From Mitsuokella sp047974105 (GTDB taxonomy: Bacteria > Bacillota > Negativicutes > Selenomonadales > Selenomonadaceae): a stretch of 64,000 bases of DNA. The stretch lies in the NCBI RefSeq assembly GCF_047974105.1, contig NZ_JBHYRS010000002.1, positions 248,001-312,000 on the forward strand, given 5' to 3'. The position numbers were made by a program, and so were the translations under genes. Position 1 is the first letter of the stretch; every line of letters begins with the position of its first letter. Below the pieces are notes generated by a model. That model did not search any database. It had not been told where the DNA came from and saw only the letters and a program-made list of their open reading frames with translations. Shown one piece after another: positions 17,303 to 26,333 of the stretch.

Positions 17303-19633
17303 CTATTTCTCTGATAGCAACTGAATAACCTGATCCCAGTTGAGTAAGTCTTTTTCACGAGCAGCAAATATATCATCTTGTAACTGTTTCTTTTCATCAG
17401 CATCAGTAGAAAGGTTTTTCTTTCGCTCTAAAAAATTTTTAAAATCATCATCTGGCGAATAAGAAAAATTTATATTTATTGGATTATATTTTATGGGATT
17501 TGTGTGCCTGATAGATTCATTCAATACCTTACAGGCTTTACATATGTTTTCAAATGTCATTTCAGTCTTTTGATGATTTGATAAATCTACACGTTTTCTT
17601 ATGTCTTTGACACGTTGATCTATTCGTAAAAGAATGTAAGAATATCTTTCTTTCTTATCATCTTTCCATATACTTATATCATAATATGAACGTTCAAGAT
17701 ATCCTAATCGTACACACGCTCTAATAAACACAGACATAAAATCAGTAAAATAATCTTCTGAAAGGAAATTTCCCACAACTTTAAGATTTGCAATTTGCCT
17801 CATGACTAAAGAAAATACTTTATCCTTTTGCAGACTTGCATAACGTACAACCCTAAAATAGTCCCATGTCAACAGATTCTTTTCACGTCGTTTCTCATTA
17901 AAAAGATTTAGTAATTTACATTCTTCATCTGGTGTGAAAGGAACAAGATGAGAGGCATCTAAAACATCCTCAAAATATGAGTGACCAAAATAATTAATCG
18001 TTGTATATCCATCTATGCGTTCATTCAAATAGAACGATTTCCCCAATATTTCTTCCCAGGCTTGATATTGTTCCTCTATCAAATCCTTAGTAAGAACTTC
18101 TCTCTTTATTTTTTTTATGATTGTCTCTCTATTTGTCTCCGGATGATTTCCTGCTGAAATAATATTATGATAAATACGATCCAATTTTAAATTATATTCT
18201 TCATTTTTTTGCTCAATCAAATGCTTTTTCATTTCAGAGCAATTATTAGGGAATATTATTATTTGTTGATATCCTAAGAAGTCGAGTATGGACATTATTT
18301 TCCTATTCTCTCCGTATGAAAGAAATTCATTCCTATCTTGTTCAAAATTTTGTTCTTTAATTATATCACTTAAATAATATTTATTTAAACAGTTGCTTTT
18401 GCTATATTTCAATTCATTATAAATTCTAAACAAGGAAGAAATTTTTATATAGCAATCTGGCAATATGTGTTTTAAATATAACAAACGTATCAATAGCTTT
18501 TTATTATCTGAATTCTTATAAAAATCGTATCCAGAAATCATTGATATAATTTCTTCTATCCAAAGCCGAATATTTCTCGGAGTATAACTTACTTCCTCTA
18601 ACATCTTACTCATTGGCGATTCATGAAAATAAGATTGTTCCATTTGTATTTTCTCTAACAAATCTTGATTTTGGCTAGACGAAATTTTTAGATCATCAGC
18701 AGATAAAATGTGCGTATCTACTTTTAGTTCACATAATACCATAACCACAATCTCGAGAAAATCCAATTCCGTTAATTTCATTGAATATGGAATATACTTT
18801 TCTAGATAATTTATATCTATCCCTAGGCTAGCCATTCTGCTATAATCATATTGATAAATGATTTTAATATGAGAATTGCTAAGCCGTTCGTTAATCGCTA
18901 GTATCTGCTTTATTATTTTATCATCATCAATACGATCAAGATCTTCATAGATGATAATTAAATCTTTTCTCATATTTCCAAGCTGTATTTTAAATTTTTT
19001 TAGGCTTTCTGCTGCTCCTTCATTTTTATCCAGAAAAAAATTAATAATACTACGGAAATCTTTTTGGCTATCAAATAATGCATTCACCGATTCTGACTGC
19101 AAAGATAAGATACCATCCTTCTTTAATACCTTATCTAATTCATGAAACAATACTGGTATTAATTGGTCCACTTTACAGGTCAAAACACTTATTTCTATAA
19201 TATAATAATTTTGGGATATGTCTTCTTCGTTTTGTAATTGTGATAAGAGAAAAGTTTTACCCATTCCCCATTTTCCATCGAGTCCAATAATGTTTGCTGT
19301 CTCCAGAAATTTTTTCAATCGCTGCAGATCACGATGTCGTTTTGGAAAAAGTTCTGGTTTAAACGGTAGATTTTTCTTTCGTAGATTTCTTTTTGATAGA
19401 CACGACCCAATTGAAAGACAAACTCGGATACAAAAGAAAATAATCCATAAAGCAATAGCATCAGATTCAATTTTATTGATAATGAACCAGCCATTACTAT
19501 ACGAAACAGAAATTATTATAGCTAATATTCCGATCAATACTATAGTGGTTTTTCCGCTTCGTACAGGATCATAAGAGATAAGTAAATATATCGAGAAAAG
19601 ATATACTATAAAAAATATCATCATATCACTCAT
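17303..19633 (-). CDS. KAP family P-loop NTPase with N-terminal membrane segments
   Basis: The product has 776 residues. Hydrophobic segments at about 5-20, 31-50 and 61-80 anchor it in the membrane. A KAP-type NTPase follows, with Walker A GKWGMGKT at 120-127 and Walker B LIIIYEDLDRID at 225-236. The remainder is helical and variable. KAP NTPases are large STAND-like ATPases, often membrane-bound and linked to phage defence or membrane-signal assemblies. It overlaps the upstream SLATT-like gene by 4 bases (ATGA). The locus is strongly AT-rich against its neighbours, a sign of horizontal gain. Confidence 0.8.
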   Translation of the reverse strand: MSDMMIFFIVYLFSIYLLISYDPVRSGKTTIVLIGILAIIISVSYSNGWFIINKIESDAIALWIIFFCIRVCLSIGSCLSKRNLRKKNLPFKPELFPKRHRDLQRLKKFLETANIIGLDGKWGMGKTFLLSQLQNEEDISQNYYIIEISVLTCKVDQLIPVLFHELDKVLKKDGILSLQSESVNALFDSQKDFRSIINFFLDKNEGAAESLKKFKIQLGNMRKDLIIIYEDLDRIDDDKIIKQILAINERLSNSHIKIIYQYDYSRMASLGIDINYLEKYIPYSMKLTELDFLEIVVMVLCELKVDTHILSADDLKISSSQNQDLLEKIQMEQSYFHESPMSKMLEEVSYTPRNIRLWIEEIISMISGYDFYKNSDNKKLLIRLLYLKHILPDCYIKISSLFRIYNELKYSKSNCLNKYYLSDIIKEQNFEQDRNEFLSYGENRKIMSILDFLGYQQIIIFPNNCSEMKKHLIEQKNEEYNLKLDRIYHNIISAGNHPETNRETIIKKIKREVLTKDLIEEQYQAWEEILGKSFYLNERIDGYTTINYFGHSYFEDVLDASHLVPFTPDEECKLLNLFNEKRREKNLLTWDYFRVVRYASLQKDKVFSLVMRQIANLKVVGNFLSEDYFTDFMSVFIRACVRLGYLERSYYDISIWKDDKKERYSYILLRIDQRVKDIRKRVDLSNHQKTEMTFENICKACKVLNESIRHTNPIKYNPININFSYSPDDDFKNFLERKKNLSTDADEKKQLQDDIFAAREKDLLNWDQVIQLLSEK

Positions 19634-20142
19634 CCCTTATGACTTATGTTTTTGTATGATATTATAAGACAAATTACAATAATCGATGCGATGAACAAAA
19701 GAAGATAGCCATATGAGATATCTACATTGAATATCTGTATTAATGATAACAATAAGAATACAAACCCGATAAATAGTCCTACATATATACAGATAATAAG
19801 CTGCTTCAATATCTCATCATATGCATCTGACCTTTTCGAATAAACAAGATTATCAAAATCCCCATTATTAACACCAGCATTTATTCTTGGTAATTGTGAA
19901 ATCAAATCTACATAATATGCATCCAGTGATAGGTAATGAATGCCATATGATATCAAAGATAAAAACAATGTCAGAATGAAGATACTAAGTGAAATAATGA
20001 TATATCTGCTAGTATCTTGAGAAATCAAATTAGATTGCTCGAGATATAAGAGATATATAACAGCTATACATAAGGTTAAAAAAGTACTGGTCCCACTAAC
20101 AAGTAAAGTTGTTTTAAAGGTTTTCGTTCCCGCTTGTATCAA
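19630..20142 (-). CDS. SLATT-like integral membrane protein
   Basis: The 170-residue product has four hydrophobic segments: about 12-32, 45-66, 114-134 and 142-163. Length and layout (paired N-terminal helices, a soluble linker, further helices) suit the SLATT group of predicted pore-forming effectors. No sequence motif proves it. I place the start at a TTG at 20142 with no good ribosome site. It may be coupled to the small frame ending 4 bases upstream, or the true N-terminus may have been lost to a frameshift there. It is co-transcribed with the KAP NTPase, so effector plus NTPase is the likely unit. Confidence 0.6.
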   Translation of the reverse strand: MIQAGTKTFKTTLLVSGTSTFLTLCIAVIYLLYLEQSNLISQDTSRYIIISLSIFILTLFLSLISYGIHYLSLDAYYVDLISQLPRINAGVNNGDFDNLVYSKRSDAYDEILKQLIICIYVGLFIGFVFLLLSLIQIFNVDISYGYLLLFIASIIVICLIISYKNISHKG

Positions 20143-20146
20143 ACTT

Positions 20147-20245
20147 CTAAAAGCTATCTCTTTTATCTCTGTACATATTTCTTAATTTGGCAGAATACTC
20201 TATTTTCCGCATTTCTTCTGTTATGTCTTTTTTATTCGCATCCAT
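20147..20245 (-). CDS. 32-residue leader or displaced N-terminus of the SLATT-like protein
   Basis: A short frame, MDANKKDITEEMRKIEYSAK and 12 further charged residues, with a good AAGGGG site upstream. It ends 4 bases before the TTG of the SLATT-like gene, in another frame. Its charged amphipathic helix is what SLATT proteins usually carry at their N-terminus. It may therefore be the original N-terminus separated by a one-base change, or a coupling leader peptide. Confidence 0.45.
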   Translation of the reverse strand: MDANKKDITEEMRKIEYSAKLRNMYRDKRDSF

Positions 20246-20559
20246 TACGAATATCCCCTTCGTATCATTCGCAAAAACACTCTCAGTTTTAATAGAATAG
20301 TATTATTGTCTATAATGTTAAAGAGATTTATATGCAGGTTTTTCCCTCGCAATCTTTCTGGTGAAATATCTCATCACCAAATCAACTTAAATCTTATTTT
20401 TCATCCGACTATCATAATAAACGTCTTTCCACATGGATACGGTCTAAATTGTATAGATATCATCTCATATATCTGCATAATTATAATCTAGTATGCCGTA
20501 AACAACGCATATATACGAATAATATATACAAACAAGATGCATATTTACAGAGAAAAGTT
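20246..20559. other. AT-rich gap upstream of the SLATT/KAP operon
   Basis: No coding frame is convincing on either strand. The minus strand has a possible weak promoter (TTAACA-16-TATTCT near 20280-20310) for the SLATT/KAP operon. Nothing else recognisable. Confidence 0.4.
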
Positions 20560-20636
20560 GGTCAGGCATAACAACATGTCCAGTCCAGCCACAATCCCAC
20601 GCATTGAAACCAAACGCTGCGGGAGATCTTCGTGTG
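20560..20636 (+). repeat. relic of the YvrJ 3' flank (copy 2)
   Basis: Matches 16600-16675, starting at the ggccagacgtaacaacat segment and continuing through a decayed version of the terminator arms (acgctgtggggactctt here reads acgctgcgggagatctt). It separates the KAP/SLATT cassette from the acyltransferase relic and CBASS genes. Confidence 0.6.
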
Positions 20637-20680
20637 TCTGTATAGTTCATCGGCAGCGGGCAAATTTCGGCAAAGGTGTG

Positions 20681-21245
20681 AGCAACGGCAGGCATCGCCG
20701 GTTTCTTCTCTGCCGGGATCACGGTTTCCTGGTCCGAAGCCGCTCCTGCCAGCGGTCGCAGAGCGGGAACAGTCTTGTGATAAGCGGACGTTCCAAGAGC
20801 ACGATTCTCAAATAATCGATGACTGCCCCACAAAAGAAGACGAGCAACACCGCCGAGATGGCATGTACGGGCAGCCATGCCGATGTATAGAGGTGGCATT
20901 ATGGAATACGTGATGCCAGAGATACGTGCGGAGCAAGTCGCTGTCATGCAGCAGATAGATGCCAAAGGTCGTGCTGGCGAGCAGATTGACTGACCAGCTT
21001 CCACAACTTCTTCAGCTTGAATGACGACGTGATCATGAAATAGCCCGTGATCATGACGAAAATGTCAACGCCAATTTTGCCGCCGCAGGAAAAGAGCTGC
21101 AGAAACAGCTTGTTCCCGCTCATCTCCGGCGTGAACGCCCAGCCGCCGTGCACAGCATAATGATGCATGACGATCATCATCATTGCGACAATGCGCAAAA
21201 GCTCAATGTTGCTCTTTCTTTTCTTTACTGTCTGTCCGACTCTTA
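20681..21245 (-). pseudogene. acyltransferase family 3 pseudogene (second copy)
   Basis: Three pieces of one protein are readable in different frames on the minus strand. An N-terminus runs from 21230 (KKRKSNIELLRIVAMMMIVM, then GGKIGVDIFVMITGYF); a C-terminal segment is near 20950-20870 (STTFGIYLLHDSDLLRTYL); a tail is near 20840-20720 (FCGAVIDYLRIVLLERPL, then FPLCDRWQERL). The middle is deleted and frames are shifted. Two CAGA units remain upstream of the N-terminus, at the place where the copy at 13.1 kb has nearly 15. The gene is dead. Confidence 0.75.
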
Positions 21246-22135
21246 TCGTCATCCATATTAAAACTGCACCTTGCATTATTCGCATTGCTTGCTATAATCT
21301 TCTCTTTTTTATGGAACTTCTTTTCATAAATATCATAGAAGAAATCTGGTATTAATTTTGCAGATTCTCTATTTTCTTTAATTTCGTTCTGTAAATCAGC
21401 TAGTTCTCTGATTTCATTTTTTATATTTTTATTCTCGATTTGCTTAATGATTATATCGATTTTTGCTTTCATCCTTGTCAGTCGTTGACAATCTTTATGT
21501 AAATCATATATATCTTTTTTTATTTTATCAAAAATTGGTATTGCACAAACAACAGCGAGTGCTATATCTGAGATAAAACTATTTACTGCTAGAATCAAAT
21601 ATATAAAACCAATAATAATCAGGATTGTTATATAATTTCTGCGCAACTTATAATCCCAACGAATATTTTCTCGCTGACAATAATAAACTTGTTGAACCGG
21701 TGTTAATTTTGAATAATCCTCGTACCAATTTTTCATTTTTTTATATTCGTCATGCTTGCATTCATATTCACTTAACAAATCATTGATCGTATTAGCAGAG
21801 TAAACATATCCCCAATCTTCAAAACTTGTTTCAGTTACTTTTGAATAGAGATTTATATCGATATATTGTTGTAAATCTGCTGCAGCCTTCTTCTTTTCTT
21901 TTATCTTATTTGACAAAATAAAAATGAATCCAGATAAAATAGCTGGCACAATAAATTTTATTTCAAAATCAAAATTATATATTTTGCAGATAACACTTTG
22001 ATATATGATAAGAACAATAATTAAAAATACTATTTTTCCATTTAAGCATTTAGCTTTAGAATATATCTTTCTTTGAGTTGCTAAACACTTTAAATAGATA
22101 TCTTCATTTTGCATATCATAAATGCTCTTAGCCAT
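21203..22135 (-). CDS. S-4TM family pore-forming effector (CBASS)
   Basis: A 310-residue membrane protein with hydrophobic segments at about 33-51, 60-77, 168-187 and 190-206 separated by charged helical regions, the layout of S-4TM effectors. In CBASS, the effector binds the cyclic nucleotide made by the partner synthase and damages the inner membrane, causing abortive infection. It overlaps the CD-NTase gene by 8 bases. The last dozen residues (KSRTDSKEKKEQH) read through the acyltransferase relic in another frame, so the native C-terminus was probably replaced at insertion. Confidence 0.78.
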   Translation of the reverse strand: MAKSIYDMQNEDIYLKCLATQRKIYSKAKCLNGKIVFLIIVLIIYQSVICKIYNFDFEIKFIVPAILSGFIFILSNKIKEKKKAAADLQQYIDINLYSKVTETSFEDWGYVYSANTINDLLSEYECKHDEYKKMKNWYEDYSKLTPVQQVYYCQRENIRWDYKLRRNYITILIIIGFIYLILAVNSFISDIALAVVCAIPIFDKIKKDIYDLHKDCQRLTRMKAKIDIIIKQIENKNIKNEIRELADLQNEIKENRESAKLIPDFFYDIYEKKFHKKEKIIASNANNARCSFNMDDDKSRTDSKEKKEQH

Positions 22136-23123
22136 AGGTAGGAAAATCGCTCCCCATTATTTCTCTCCATTTATTTATTGATTTTTCCATATCTCTTTGA
22201 GTTTCATATTCGCCAGCTTCAACGGCTTTATCATAGTCACGTTTTGCAACGTCATATATTGCAGATTTTTCCTCATAAGTTAATGTATTGATATCTCCCT
22301 GTATTTCTTTCAAATCATCTACAGAAGAATATATTTTTTCATAAAGATATTTTAGGAAGTACTTAAATCTCCAATCAATATACTCAGATAATTTTATTTC
22401 CGATTCCGCATATCTTACTACCATCGTTTCCAGCAAGTACGACGGCATTGTTGGGGCATTCTTTACGGTATTCCACTTTTTTGACAACCGAATAAGTTCT
22501 AATAATCTTCCCTCTTTACTCTGATTAATTCTTGTTACATAATCTCTATCACGACTAGGATCTGTCTTTTTCCAATTACCATTTCCGTTTGGAATCAAAT
22601 AATATGAACGATTGTTAATATCCTTTACTGTATGATAGCAGGGTACAATGTCATATGACCAGTCTTGGGATTTTAGATTTAAGACAATTGCCTCTTGAGA
22701 GCGTTTTATGTCAGATCGTGAATAGTTTGCCAAGGATTTTAACTTTGCCCTGAACTTATTCAGCACCTGAGTACTATTTAACGTTCCATCCTCTCTCCTG
22801 CAATCCTTCTGGCCACGAACTGTAGAACTGACATTTATTCTGATATCATCCCAACTATATTCTGTATACGTCCCTCCATCTGCAGATAAACCTATCATCA
22901 AGTCAATGTCATCTAATGGTCTAATTTTAGTCCGGCGTGCAAAAGAACCGAATTGTATATTAAAATCTTCACATAGATGGAAAAATTCTTCATCATCATT
23001 AAATGATTTTATGTTATTTAGAAGATTATCTTTACTGTTTCTTGCATTCTTCGTATCCTCAGAATCCAAGTTGACATGATTCTTCATAAAGTCTGCAAAA
23101 GAAGCATTAACCGTAGTTGACAT
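22128..23123 (-). CDS. CD-NTase (SMODS nucleotidyltransferase), CBASS signal synthase
   Basis: The 331-residue protein has the polymerase-beta-type GS motif at 59-60 (FGSFARRTKIRPL), metal-binding Asp72 and Asp74 in LDDIDLM, and a third Asp at 158 in WSYDIVPCY. All catalytic positions are present. CD-NTases make cyclic oligonucleotides on phage infection. Start by GAGGGAGAAATATA. With the overlapping S-4TM gene it forms a compact type I-like CBASS; no Cap2/Cap3 ancillary genes are seen. The nucleotide product cannot be told from sequence. Confidence 0.88.
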   Translation of the reverse strand: MSTTVNASFADFMKNHVNLDSEDTKNARNSKDNLLNNIKSFNDDEEFFHLCEDFNIQFGSFARRTKIRPLDDIDLMIGLSADGGTYTEYSWDDIRINVSSTVRGQKDCRREDGTLNSTQVLNKFRAKLKSLANYSRSDIKRSQEAIVLNLKSQDWSYDIVPCYHTVKDINNRSYYLIPNGNGNWKKTDPSRDRDYVTRINQSKEGRLLELIRLSKKWNTVKNAPTMPSYLLETMVVRYAESEIKLSEYIDWRFKYFLKYLYEKIYSSVDDLKEIQGDINTLTYEEKSAIYDVAKRDYDKAVEAGEYETQRDMEKSINKWREIMGSDFPTYG

Positions 23124-23245
23124 TATATTTCTCCCTCACGATATCGCCAAAGATACAATTTGACTACTCTGTATCCTTTCATATTGCCTTCCTTGCAATT
23201 TATAAAATAGCAAATTCCTAATCTGTCTGCAAGTTTCAGCCAGCA

Positions 23246-23295
23246 GTTTCCGGCAAAGGATGAGCAGCGGCAAGCAGCGCCGGTTTCTTTTCCGA
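23246..23295 (+). repeat. dispersed acyltransferase-tail repeat, copy 3 (partial)
   Basis: About 50 bp matching 20658-20715 (tttccggcaaagga...gccggtttctt), in the 181-bp gap between the DUF2971 and CD-NTase genes. The 61-codon frame across it is not convincing as a gene. Confidence 0.55.
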
Positions 23296-23304
23296 TATGA
23301 TATA

Positions 23305-24087
23305 TCACATATGCCCCGTATAGAAAGAACGGTGCACTGGTTTCGAAAGATGATGTTGCTCTAAAAAATCATTTACCTTATTTAAGAAGCACTCATTTCC
23401 CCATGGCGATATGTAAATTTCGCCTATTAAATGCTCAAGAATGCAATTTATATATTTGAATTCAGTATGCCCTACCTTATCGATATCTGATGCGATGAAT
23501 TTATCATATGTACTGAAATCATGCTTACTGGCATCTTTATAATCGTCATCAACTACTAAAAGGCGCAACTCATGTTCCCATTCAAATTTTCTCTTATCCT
23601 TTAGCATTGTATAACTAAATGGATCTGAGTATTGACGACTATCTATCCAATGATCAATATAACGAACTCGACCAATATAAATATCATCTTTTGTCTTGGA
23701 AAAAGATTCTTTCAGTTGACCTACTGTTGTTTTTATTGCAATGCCATGAGGTTCGTGTGCATATACATCCCATTTTCTTTTTACTTCTCGCTTATCTATC
23801 CCCCAGCAATTGACCACTAAAAATTTCTCTACAAAGTCTACCGCTTTTTTTCTTCCTTCCGGAGTAGCTTGTACATTATCTATAAGGAAATATGTATTAC
23901 CAATGGTACGCTGCGTATAAGGAGGCATAGCGCCTTCAAGGGGATCACCCTTTCTATAATTGATTACACTATAAAAGAACAAAGTTTCCTTTTCAACTAA
24001 GTCCTTAAACTTATCATAACTCATATAACGCCATATGATGGTATCATCGAAAGGAGTTTTGAATAAATTACTGTTCTTATAAGGCAT
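23305..24087 (-). CDS. DUF2971 family protein
   Basis: The product has 260 residues. The DUF2971 pattern is clear: WRYMSYDKFKDLVEKETLFF near the N-terminus, a GDPLEG motif, CWGIDKREV, and EWEHELRLLV near residue 170. These proteins are predicted to have an ADP-ribosyltransferase-like fold and are frequent in defence neighbourhoods. Start by GAGGTAACTGCAT. It is upstream of and codirectional with the CBASS genes but separated by 181 bp containing a repeat relic, so membership of the CBASS unit is uncertain. Confidence 0.75.
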   Translation of the reverse strand: MPYKNSNLFKTPFDDTIIWRYMSYDKFKDLVEKETLFFYSVINYRKGDPLEGAMPPYTQRTIGNTYFLIDNVQATPEGRKKAVDFVEKFLVVNCWGIDKREVKRKWDVYAHEPHGIAIKTTVGQLKESFSKTKDDIYIGRVRYIDHWIDSRQYSDPFSYTMLKDKRKFEWEHELRLLVVDDDYKDASKHDFSTYDKFIASDIDKVGHTEFKYINCILEHLIGEIYISPWGNECFLNKVNDFLEQHHLSKPVHRSFYTGHM

Positions 24088-24127
24088 ATGCAGTTACCTC
24101 AGATATTAATCTGAACAAAGATGACTT

Positions 24128-24360
24128 CAGAAATCTTAATGATTTCAATACAACCGTCCCCACTGTCGTCACGCTCTACTTCCTGACCAATTTCCAATGC
24201 TCCATAGACCGCTTCACGGAAGGACTTAGACAAAGCTGAGCAAAAAGCTACATGAACAGCGACGGGCCCGCTAAGAGCCGGCCAGACATAACGAAACACG
24301 AAAGAAGCCCCGCCCCAGCCTCCGCAGTGAAACCGAACGCTACGGGGGACTTCTTGTACA
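24128..24360 (+). pseudogene. decayed YvrJ gene and 3' flank (copy 3)
   Basis: The plus strand matches the YvrJ gene and downstream region at 16450-16675 (for example tgtcgtcacgctctactt and atagaccgcttcacgga), with frame-breaking changes and a premature stop. It fills most of the gap between the DUF2971 gene and the polysaccharide operon and marks the end of the island. Confidence 0.7.
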
Positions 24361-24446
24361 TAAATAGCAAGCAGCTCATATTGAGTTATTAAATTAAAAC
24401 ACGTCACACGGAACTTATCATAAGCAACAAAATAGAAAAATAGTAA

Positions 24447-26321
24447 TCATCTATAAAATTTTTTATAAATATAACTTCCCTTTGGAAAAAGTCTTTTAAC
24501 TAATTCTCTTCTTCCAGTTTTTTTAGGAAGCATTTTATCGACAAATTTATGTACTAACATATTTAATGATAGATGTGCATCATGACGCGCAATTAGATGA
24601 TTATGTATAACCTCGCTTAACGTACCTTTATTCACAATATCCCAATATAGCAAATAAAATTCTGGTGATTTATAAATGTACCAGGGTGAATCTTCATGAT
24701 AAGTACTGATATATTTATTTTTTTTTGCCTTTTGATACTCTTTTACTAGATTATAAGGTGCTTCTTTTACATAAAATTCTGTTCCCTGTGTGGTATTATA
24801 CAACCAATTATATTCATGCGGCAAAAATTGAATATTTTCTTGGTAAATCGAATTAAAAATTTCGATCGATCGTGGACTTCTTGGCAAATTTGTATTTTTT
24901 ATCGGCAGTTTAGCTATCAGCATTTTTAATGAGGTTTCTCTTAATTTTTCTAAATTGATCATGAATACAGTATCACTAACATAATCATATATATTATGAA
25001 TCTTAAAAAAAGATTCATTGTAGACTTTGTCTTCAGTATAAAATGTATTTAAAATACCTTGATAATATACGGACTTAACAGCTGCAATAGGCTTCTCAAT
25101 TAATTCTAAATCAAAAATACTATCTATATTTTTTTCAATCAATGTATTCCATCTAAGATAAAGGCATGAATCGAAATTAGGTAAAATCCACGGCAAAAAA
25201 GAATTAGCAAAATAGGAGAACTTACCATATTCTTCTGTTAAGGCATCCAAGAAAGAAGATGTTTCTTTAAAATGAACATGCACATTAGTATAAGGAGAGC
25301 AGAGTTGTTGGTAATAATTTTTGTAGAAAGAATCTATTGTATTAGCCATAATCACGAGGTCATATTCTTTATTACTAGAGAGATTATTGATTAATGTATA
25401 TACCGATGGATACAATAAAAACAATGGTACTTTGTCGGCATCAATCACAATTTTTTTTGAATCAGGTGTTGCCGGCATCACATTAGATATCGGATCTGTT
25501 TTATCAAAGTAAAGCATTTGGCATTCTTTTACTTTGATTGACGGGGTAGTTTTTTTCAAGTAATATATATATGAGCTAAATAAGATTTCTCCCATGAACC
25601 CATATATTCTGGAAAGCTGCTGATTATAGTGAGATAAATCAACCACTTTCTCCAAACGATTTAATACATCAAATTCAAAGGCACACATTTTTTTGAATAA
25701 ATCTGCACGTAATACAAAAGTATTAAATCCGTAAAAATATTTTCCGTCAAGGTATTCACGCATATTTTTATAAATATCCGGATAATATTCTTCTACGATT
25801 GCAAACATTTTTTTTAAATCATCAACATTAATTAGTGCCTTATCGTGTGCTAACCAATGTTCAAGTGTTGTTTTTTTAGGGCCAAATGGTGTATTTACTT
25901 TACTTAAATCCTGTGCTTCTCCTACCAGAATATCATTGTTTTGTATTGTCTCTTCAATTACACTTTTATCTAACAATCCATACTTTTTCTCTGTAAAAGG
26001 ATTTAATACTCTTACCAATACTTGTTTACGATTATCTGGTGTGAAATTCTGGAATCTTTCTTTTGTGAAATTCAAATATCTTCTATAATGGCATAATCCG
26101 ATATAATCTGCATCAGAATGTTTCCATGCCCAGTACTGTGCAGTCATTTCGCAATATTGAGGATTCTTTTCAGAAATATTGTCACCTGCATCGTCTCGTT
26201 GTATATTAAGTTCCTTATTAGATAATTTTGCACCTACATGAATTGGAATAAATAACTCATTTTTGGGCAATTCGGATGGCTTATGACAAGCTACATATAT
26301 CTCAATTTTTTTATTTTTCAT
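24447..26321 (-). CDS. DUF4422 and GT8-like two-domain glycosyltransferase
   Basis: The product has 624 residues. Residues 1-245 are DUF4422 (IYVACHKPSELP, then DDAGDNISEKNPQYCEMTAQ and GLCHYRRYLNF), found in capsule and exopolysaccharide transferases. Residues about 290-500 look like a GT8/GT-A-type domain (YDLVIMANTID, then FLPWILPNFDSCLYLRWNTL). The second domain is absent from the shorter DUF4422 protein at 30747. It is the last gene of the polysaccharide operon, 12 bases after the ABC ATPase. AT-rich like its neighbours. Cytoplasmic, transferring an unknown sugar. Confidence 0.75.
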   Translation of the reverse strand: MKNKKIEIYVACHKPSELPKNELFIPIHVGAKLSNKELNIQRDDAGDNISEKNPQYCEMTAQYWAWKHSDADYIGLCHYRRYLNFTKERFQNFTPDNRKQVLVRVLNPFTEKKYGLLDKSVIEETIQNNDILVGEAQDLSKVNTPFGPKKTTLEHWLAHDKALINVDDLKKMFAIVEEYYPDIYKNMREYLDGKYFYGFNTFVLRADLFKKMCAFEFDVLNRLEKVVDLSHYNQQLSRIYGFMGEILFSSYIYYLKKTTPSIKVKECQMLYFDKTDPISNVMPATPDSKKIVIDADKVPLFLLYPSVYTLINNLSSNKEYDLVIMANTIDSFYKNYYQQLCSPYTNVHVHFKETSSFLDALTEEYGKFSYFANSFLPWILPNFDSCLYLRWNTLIEKNIDSIFDLELIEKPIAAVKSVYYQGILNTFYTEDKVYNESFFKIHNIYDYVSDTVFMINLEKLRETSLKMLIAKLPIKNTNLPRSPRSIEIFNSIYQENIQFLPHEYNWLYNTTQGTEFYVKEAPYNLVKEYQKAKKNKYISTYHEDSPWYIYKSPEFYLLYWDIVNKGTLSEVIHNHLIARHDAHLSLNMLVHKFVDKMLPKKTGRRELVKRLFPKGSYIYKKFYR

Positions 26322-26333
26322 TTATACTTCCCC

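Noticed and set aside
23123..23308. 61-codon frame between the DUF2971 and CD-NTase genes
   Set aside because: It reads through the dispersed acyltransferase-tail relic and has no independent support.
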